Positions 59,493 to 64,000 of a stretch of 64,000 nucleotides of DNA are shown piece by piece. The notes below the pieces were generated by a model that was given only the letters and a program-made list of their open reading frames with translations, searched no databases and was not told the DNA's origin. Every line of letters starts with the position of its first letter. Positions within the stretch are counted from its first letter, which is position 1. Source of the stretch: Emiliania huxleyi CCMP1516 (taxonomy: Eukaryota > Haptophyta > Isochrysidales > Noelaerhabdaceae); assembly GCF_000372725.1 (NCBI RefSeq), contig NW_005198244.1, positions 586,578 through 650,577 on the forward strand, in the 5' to 3' direction. The position numbers and the translations under genes were made by a program.

Positions 59493-62400
59493 ATGCTCCT
59501 CCGCCAGCTCGACGTCGCGGACGAGCGGCTCAAGAGCGCTATACGCCGCGCCGGCTCTCGCCCCGAGCGTGACCCGGCGGTGGCCGCCGCGACGACGGAG
59601 CTGCGCTCGCAGTACCGCCGGCTGCTGATAGAGCATTCGGAGGGCGCGCAGGCGCAGGGCGTCGACCGACACATGTGGATGCGCTGCTTCTACGCCAACA
59701 TCGAGCTCTTCCGGCGCAAGGCGCGCAAGGCCAAGGATCACCTCCGCCAGCGGCGGGCGGGCGGCGGCCGCGAGGGCCTGCCGCCCGACCCGCAGGACGA
59801 GGCGGCGCGCGAGTCGCTCCGCCGCGCGAGCGCCGGGCTGGCCAAGACGCTCGACGAGGCGCGCTCCTTCTACGAGGCGCTCGTCTCCGAGCTCGGGCGG
59901 CTGGGCGGGGTTCAGCTCGGGCGGCTGCTGCCCACCGGCGGCGGCGAGGGCGGCGGCGAGGGTGGCGAGGGCGGCGAGGGCGGCGAGGGCGACGGCGATG
60001 TCGCGCATGCGTTTCTGCGCGCCTTCGCCAGCTGTGGCGAGCGCTCCGACGGCGGCGAGGGCGGCGAGGGCGGCGCCGGCGCCGGCGGCGGTGGCGGCGA
60101 GGGCGGTGGCGAGGCCGGCGCAGAGGCGGCGAGGCGGGCTGCGGCGGTAGGTTTGTGCGCGTCGTGTCTCGTCTACTTGGGGGACCTGGAGCGGTACCGC
60201 GCGACGAGCGGCGAGCGGGCCGGCGGAGCAGGCGCGTGTGCGGCTTCCGCCGAGTCTTGCTACTGGCAAGCGCAGCGCCTGGCACCGCGGCTCGGCAACT
60301 GCCACAACCAGCTGGCCGTCCTCGCGACGCACCGCTCCGACAACTTGGACGCGCTGTGCGGGTACATGCGCGCGCTGCTCGCACCGGCCCCGTTCGTGCC
60401 GACGGCGCGGGACAACCTCGAGCGCCTCTGCCGCTCGCTCGTGTCCGAGAAGCCTCCGCCGCCGCCCTCGGCCGCCCTCGCTTCCCTCGGCGCGTCCGAT
60501 GCGCCACCCGGCAGCGGCGACGCGATTGCAGACGCATGGGCGGCCGAAGAGGCGAGGTGGGAGGCGGGTCTGTGCCGTCTCCACGCGCTGCTCCACCTCC
60601 GCCGCCCCTCGGGCGGAGGATCGCTTCCCTCGGCGGTCGCGCAGCTGCGGCGAGAGCTGCTGCAACGGCTGCGCGCGTGCGCGCGGGTCGGGCGGCTCAA
60701 AGCAACGCGAGTTGGCACCGCGCTGCTGGTCTGCATCGGCTCCCTCCACTTGCCTCCCCGCGTCGGCGGCGAGGGCGAGCCCGCGTCCGAGCCCGCCGCC
60801 GCTACCGAGGCGCTCGCGGCGGAGCTGCTCAAAGGCATCGTCTGCGCGATCGCGCCCGCCGTCCCAAAGGCGGCGGTCGGCCCCGAGCGGCCTCTCGCCG
60901 CCCTGCTCGCCGCCCTCGCGCCGCTCGCCCTGTGGTCCGCCCACTCCAACCACCGCCTCGCGTGCCTCGCTCCTGAGGCGCGGCGCGAGTACGCAGACGC
61001 CCTCGCGCAGATTGGAAACGGGCTACCCGCCTCCGCCCGCTCCGCCGCCGCATCGCCGCCGCCGGTGAGCGGCGCGCTCGTTCGGCTGGTCGGCTTCACG
61101 CCGCTCGACGCCGCGCTCGCCTCCGAGGCGAGGGCGGCAGGTGGCTCGGTGGGCGGCGGCAGCGTAAGAGCTGGCGACGCTAGCGGCTTGGTCCGCGCAC
61201 ACGGCGCAACCATCTTCGCGGCGCTCCGCCTCCTCGCCGGCGCGCCGTGTGCGTGGAGCGCTGCCGACAGCGGAGCGCGCGGCGACGGCGCCCAGCTCCC
61301 TCTCGAGTGGGACGAGGGCAGCGCCTCCTTCACGGCAGCGCGCTCGCCCGCCCCGCCGCCCGAGGCCGTGGCGCCGCCGCATGTCTCGGCCGACTCAAAC
61401 GCGACCGCAAGGACGGACACGGCCTGCGCCAGCCGCGGCGCGATGCCACCGCCGCCGCGCCCGCCGGTCTTTGCCTCGCCTCAGTGCGCCGCACCGCCGC
61501 ACGCCGCCGCCGCCGCCGCCGCCGCCGGATCCGCCGCGCGAGTCGCGCCGGTCGCCGCGCCGCCGGAGCCGCGCGGTCTGCCGCTTCCGCGCCGGCTGAC
61601 GGGAGGAGGGTCGTGGCCCGCCCCTCCCCCAGCCCCTCCTCCCCCAGCCCCCCCTCCCCCAGCCCCGCCCGCAGCAGCCGCGGCGCCGCTGCTGCCCGGC
61701 GGAGGCCTCTTTTCACACGGGTCGACCCACCTCTCGGCTGCTCCCGCCGCACCGACGCGCGCGACCGCTTTCGGCAGCGGCACGCTCGGCGGGCTCATCA
61801 CGCCGCAGCAGCTGTCGAGCCTCGCGGCGGCGTCAGCCGCGCCGCAGCAGCCTGGCGATAGCCGCGCAGCCGCGTCGGGCTTGCGCGTGCTCGACGACCC
61901 GTTCGGCGCAGCGGCGGCGGCGGGAGGCGGCGGCGCGGCGTCGCAGCGCGCCGCGCCGCTGCCCGCATTCTTCAGCGGGGCGGGGGCGGTGCCGATGTCG
62001 CTCCTCGACGATCCGATCGAGAGGGAGGCGGGGAAAGAGACGTGCGGCGTGGCGGGCGCCCCTCCCTCCATGCTGGCGGCGGCGTCCGGGCAGCACGGCT
62101 TGGGAGCGGCGAACAGCGCGCAACAGCTGCTCGCACAGGTTGCCGCCCTCGCGGCCCAGGCTGCCGCGTGCGGAGATTGCCTCACCGAGTCGAACGGCGC
62201 GGCGCCCGCCGCGGGGCAGCGCGTGCAGCTTGCGCCGGACGGCGAGCTGGCGCCCGGCGGCGGTGGGACGGGGGACGGCGCGGGGCTAACTGCGGGACCC
62301 GCTTCCACGGCCTCCGTCTTCTAGTCGGATCCGCTGTCCTTTCCGTTAGGCGCGGGGCTCGACTGGCGCCCCCTCCCCGACGCAGCTGCGCCCGGGACGT

Positions 62401-62540
62401 GCGTCCCGCACCCCTTCGGCTTGGACGAGTCGATGCAGGGGGGAGGAGCAGCGGCGGCCTCTGCCGCGGGGTCGACCCTGTGGTCGTCCGACTGGGGTGG
62501 GTACGCCTTGCCTCCGCACGCGTCGCACATCTGGAAGTGA
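59493..62540 (+). CDS. EST1/SMG7-like protein (two exons)
   Basis: 991 residues after removing a 72 bp intron (62278-62349, GC-AG). Start chosen at the Met before LLRQLDVADERLKSAIRRAG because family similarity begins there and the upstream frame overlaps retroelement debris. The N-terminal half has the 14-3-3-like and TPR arrangement of EST1/SMG5-7: SQYRRLLIEHSEGAQAQGVD, FYANIELFRRKARKAKDHLR, VGLCASCLVYLGDLERYRAT, SCYWQAQRLAPRLGNCHNQL and GYMRALLAPAPFVPTARDNL. Gly/Glu-rich insertions break the TPR region near 59935-60130. The C-terminal third is Pro/Ala-rich and probably disordered, ending in the second exon with SHIWK-stop. SMG7 binds phosphorylated UPF1 and links nonsense-mediated decay to mRNA turnover; no PIN nuclease domain (as in SMG6) is visible. 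Confidence 0.85.
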
Positions 62541-64000
62541 GTCCGTCAAGTGAGTCGGTCTCTCCAGCCCCGACGCTCTGCGGACAGAGGAGGAGGCGTG
62601 GAGGTGGTCGCCAGGTTGAGGCACCGGCTGGGACGGACCCGGCGCTCTCTCCGCGGCCGGGCGCGCGGTCGACAAAGAAAGAAAGAAAACCGGCAACTCA
62701 CGAAGGGCCTCGGATGCATCTGGGAGGACCGCGGTAGGGGGCCCACAGCGCCCCAAAATCCACGAGTGTGGGATTTCGCGCAATCGCTTGACTCTGAAAA
62801 GCTCGCCTATCCCTGCGGTGAGCGCTGTGGTCGCCGCAGACTGGCTCCGACTTGACGATGGCATGGAGACGTGATGCCTCCATGCCCCCGTCGAGTCAAA
62901 ATCGACATGCGAGGCGATCTTTGGCCCGCCAGAGGGATAGGCGGCGTTTTGGGCGACAAACAGCGCTGCGACCGCGAAGTGGCGGTGGACATGCTCCCAT
63001 GTTGCCGACGCGGCGCCGGAGTGGCCGGCGCTGCTCGCCGCGACCACGACGGCTACTCCGATGCGCCGGGCCGACCCGTCCTACCCGACGGTGGCACTCT
63101 TCCACGTCTCGCTCACGCTGAGAAAAATTCTGAAACGGCGTGCAGCAGAGTCGCCGACGAGTCGGTGCGTGTGCCTCCTCGTGTCGCGCATCGTTCTCAC
63201 CCATCCATAAACTCACTTTGGCCTCACTAAAGCGAAGGCTGAATCCTCAATCCTCAGATTTTAGATTAGGACGCTGTGGGCCCTCTAACCGCGGCACGCC
63301 GCCACCACACAGGGATTTTAAGGAGAGAAGTGTGGTGCTAGCCGTCGCCCACCCTCGGGCGTCTACCACTTCCTATCTCTCTTCGCAGTTTCTCACCAAT
63401 TCTCGCAGCAACCTCTTCACATGCCACCTCGCGTTCTTCCACGTTCCAGGGTAGGCTACCCACTGTGATTAGAACTTTAGACTATCATCTAGCACCCTCT
63501 TGCGTCTTGGGGCCTCTCCTGACCGCTGTGGGGTGTGGGCCTCTCCAGACCTCCTCTTGCCTATGGGAGATGGGAGTACCCCTCTCGGTCTACTTCCTAG
63601 GACACAGGCACACAGGTTTGCATAATGCGAGCCCTTTATCTCAAGGGCTATTGTGCAGAGAAGAGAAATGCGCATTAACTCGCACCGGGGTGTACGAGTC
63701 ACCGCCATCGCCGTCGGGGAGAGGGGGGACGATACTGCCTCGGCAGCGTGCACCTCGATCCTGTACCGTGTTTGTTATGACCCCCCCCAATGAACACACC
63801 AGTGAGGGAGGGCGAGACGATCGAGGGGTCCCGTACCATGCGGAACCGGCCCTATCCAGTGCTCAAGTGCTCAAGCTAGCATGTGAGGATGGGGGGAGAT
63901 AGGCAGGACGAGTGTCGCGCAACACCATCTCTACCCCTCGGGAAAAGTGCGGCGATTCGATATCGTTTGTGCTCTCGAGTTACGAGTATCGTCTGTGTGT
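62541..64000. other. No gene recognised; dispersed repeats
   Basis: Contains a GAAA-run repeat at 62668-62690 and a copy of the CGCCACCACACAGGGATTTT element at about 63300-63330 (shared with 24557). CCCTATCCAGTGCTCAA at about 63849 is shared with 24492. Open frames overlap on both strands and have no domains. Sequence from 63300 to 63900 may be remnants of one or more retroelements. Confidence 0.5.

Noticed and set aside
59331..60953. 540-residue minus-strand frame opposite the SMG7-like gene
   Set aside because: The plus strand has recognisable EST1/SMG7 segments over the same span; the minus frame is Arg/Ala/Leu-rich without motifs.

Overview
The window is eukaryotic nuclear DNA: very GC-rich, with spliced genes, long proline-rich (PPPSPPP) extracellular linkers, many simple repeats and minisatellites, a satellite array and decayed retroelements. 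Gene content (C-type lectin and Cys-rich surface proteins, alkaline ceramidase, a divergent lipoxygenase, several glycosyltransferases, F-box/RCC1, a RAP-domain protein, an EST1/SMG7-like protein, an SF1 helicase) and a mix of GT-AG and GC-AG introns suggest a GC-rich unicellular alga. A haptophyte such as Emiliania/Gephyrocapsa is my best guess, but no sequence here proves it; another secondary-plastid alga such as a pelagophyte is possible. Layout, left part: GGC-rich minisatellites (1-735); a gene copy (about 740-2400); a patch that reads like poor base calling (2440-2860); a ~355 bp satellite array (3136-9445) built from two diverged ~177 bp halves; degenerate TTAGGG repeats (10237-10350); and a second, near-identical copy of the left gene block (about 11870-13990). 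The satellite therefore lies between two direct copies of a ~2.1 kb segment. Middle part: an intronless WD40 gene (14132-16330, minus); an SF1 UPF1/Sen1-type helicase in eleven exons (18280-22640, minus); a copia remnant; an F-box/RCC1 gene (25500-26933, plus); a membrane-anchored lipoxygenase-like gene (29286-31610, minus); a GT23-like fucosyltransferase end; an unknown protein with a weak Nudix-like box; a frameshifted glycosyltransferase; a RAP-domain end; and an alkaline ceramidase (38116-39608, minus) lying between ~290 bp inverted repeats. Right part: two related Pro-rich surface-protein genes sharing a 350 bp near-identical block (41167-46502); a GT77-like glycosyltransferase (46590-47440); a large minus-strand receptor-like gene with two C-type lectin domains and repeated Cys-rich modules (48245-53029); a small DNA transposon with 48 bp perfect inverted ends (53372-53822); a Cys-rich type I membrane protein; an Ala-rich protein; reverse-transcriptase debris; and an EST1/SMG7-like gene (59493-62540). 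The observation I consider most worth following is a recurring intron architecture. In the helicase gene most introns begin with the same bases that begin the next exon, so each is bounded by a direct repeat of 3 to about 15 bp that starts exactly at the GT or GC donor. The same pattern appears in the SMG7-like gene (10 bp repeat, GC-AG, carrying the only in-frame stop) and in the duplicated left gene, where the introns are filled with TCTCGGGTAC-type minisatellites. This looks like intron birth by local duplication or by introner-type insertion, caught at several ages in one locus. Secreted and membrane proteins with glycan-handling genes dominate the right half; the SMG7-like protein and the helicase could both act in RNA surveillance, but their proximity does not show that they work together.
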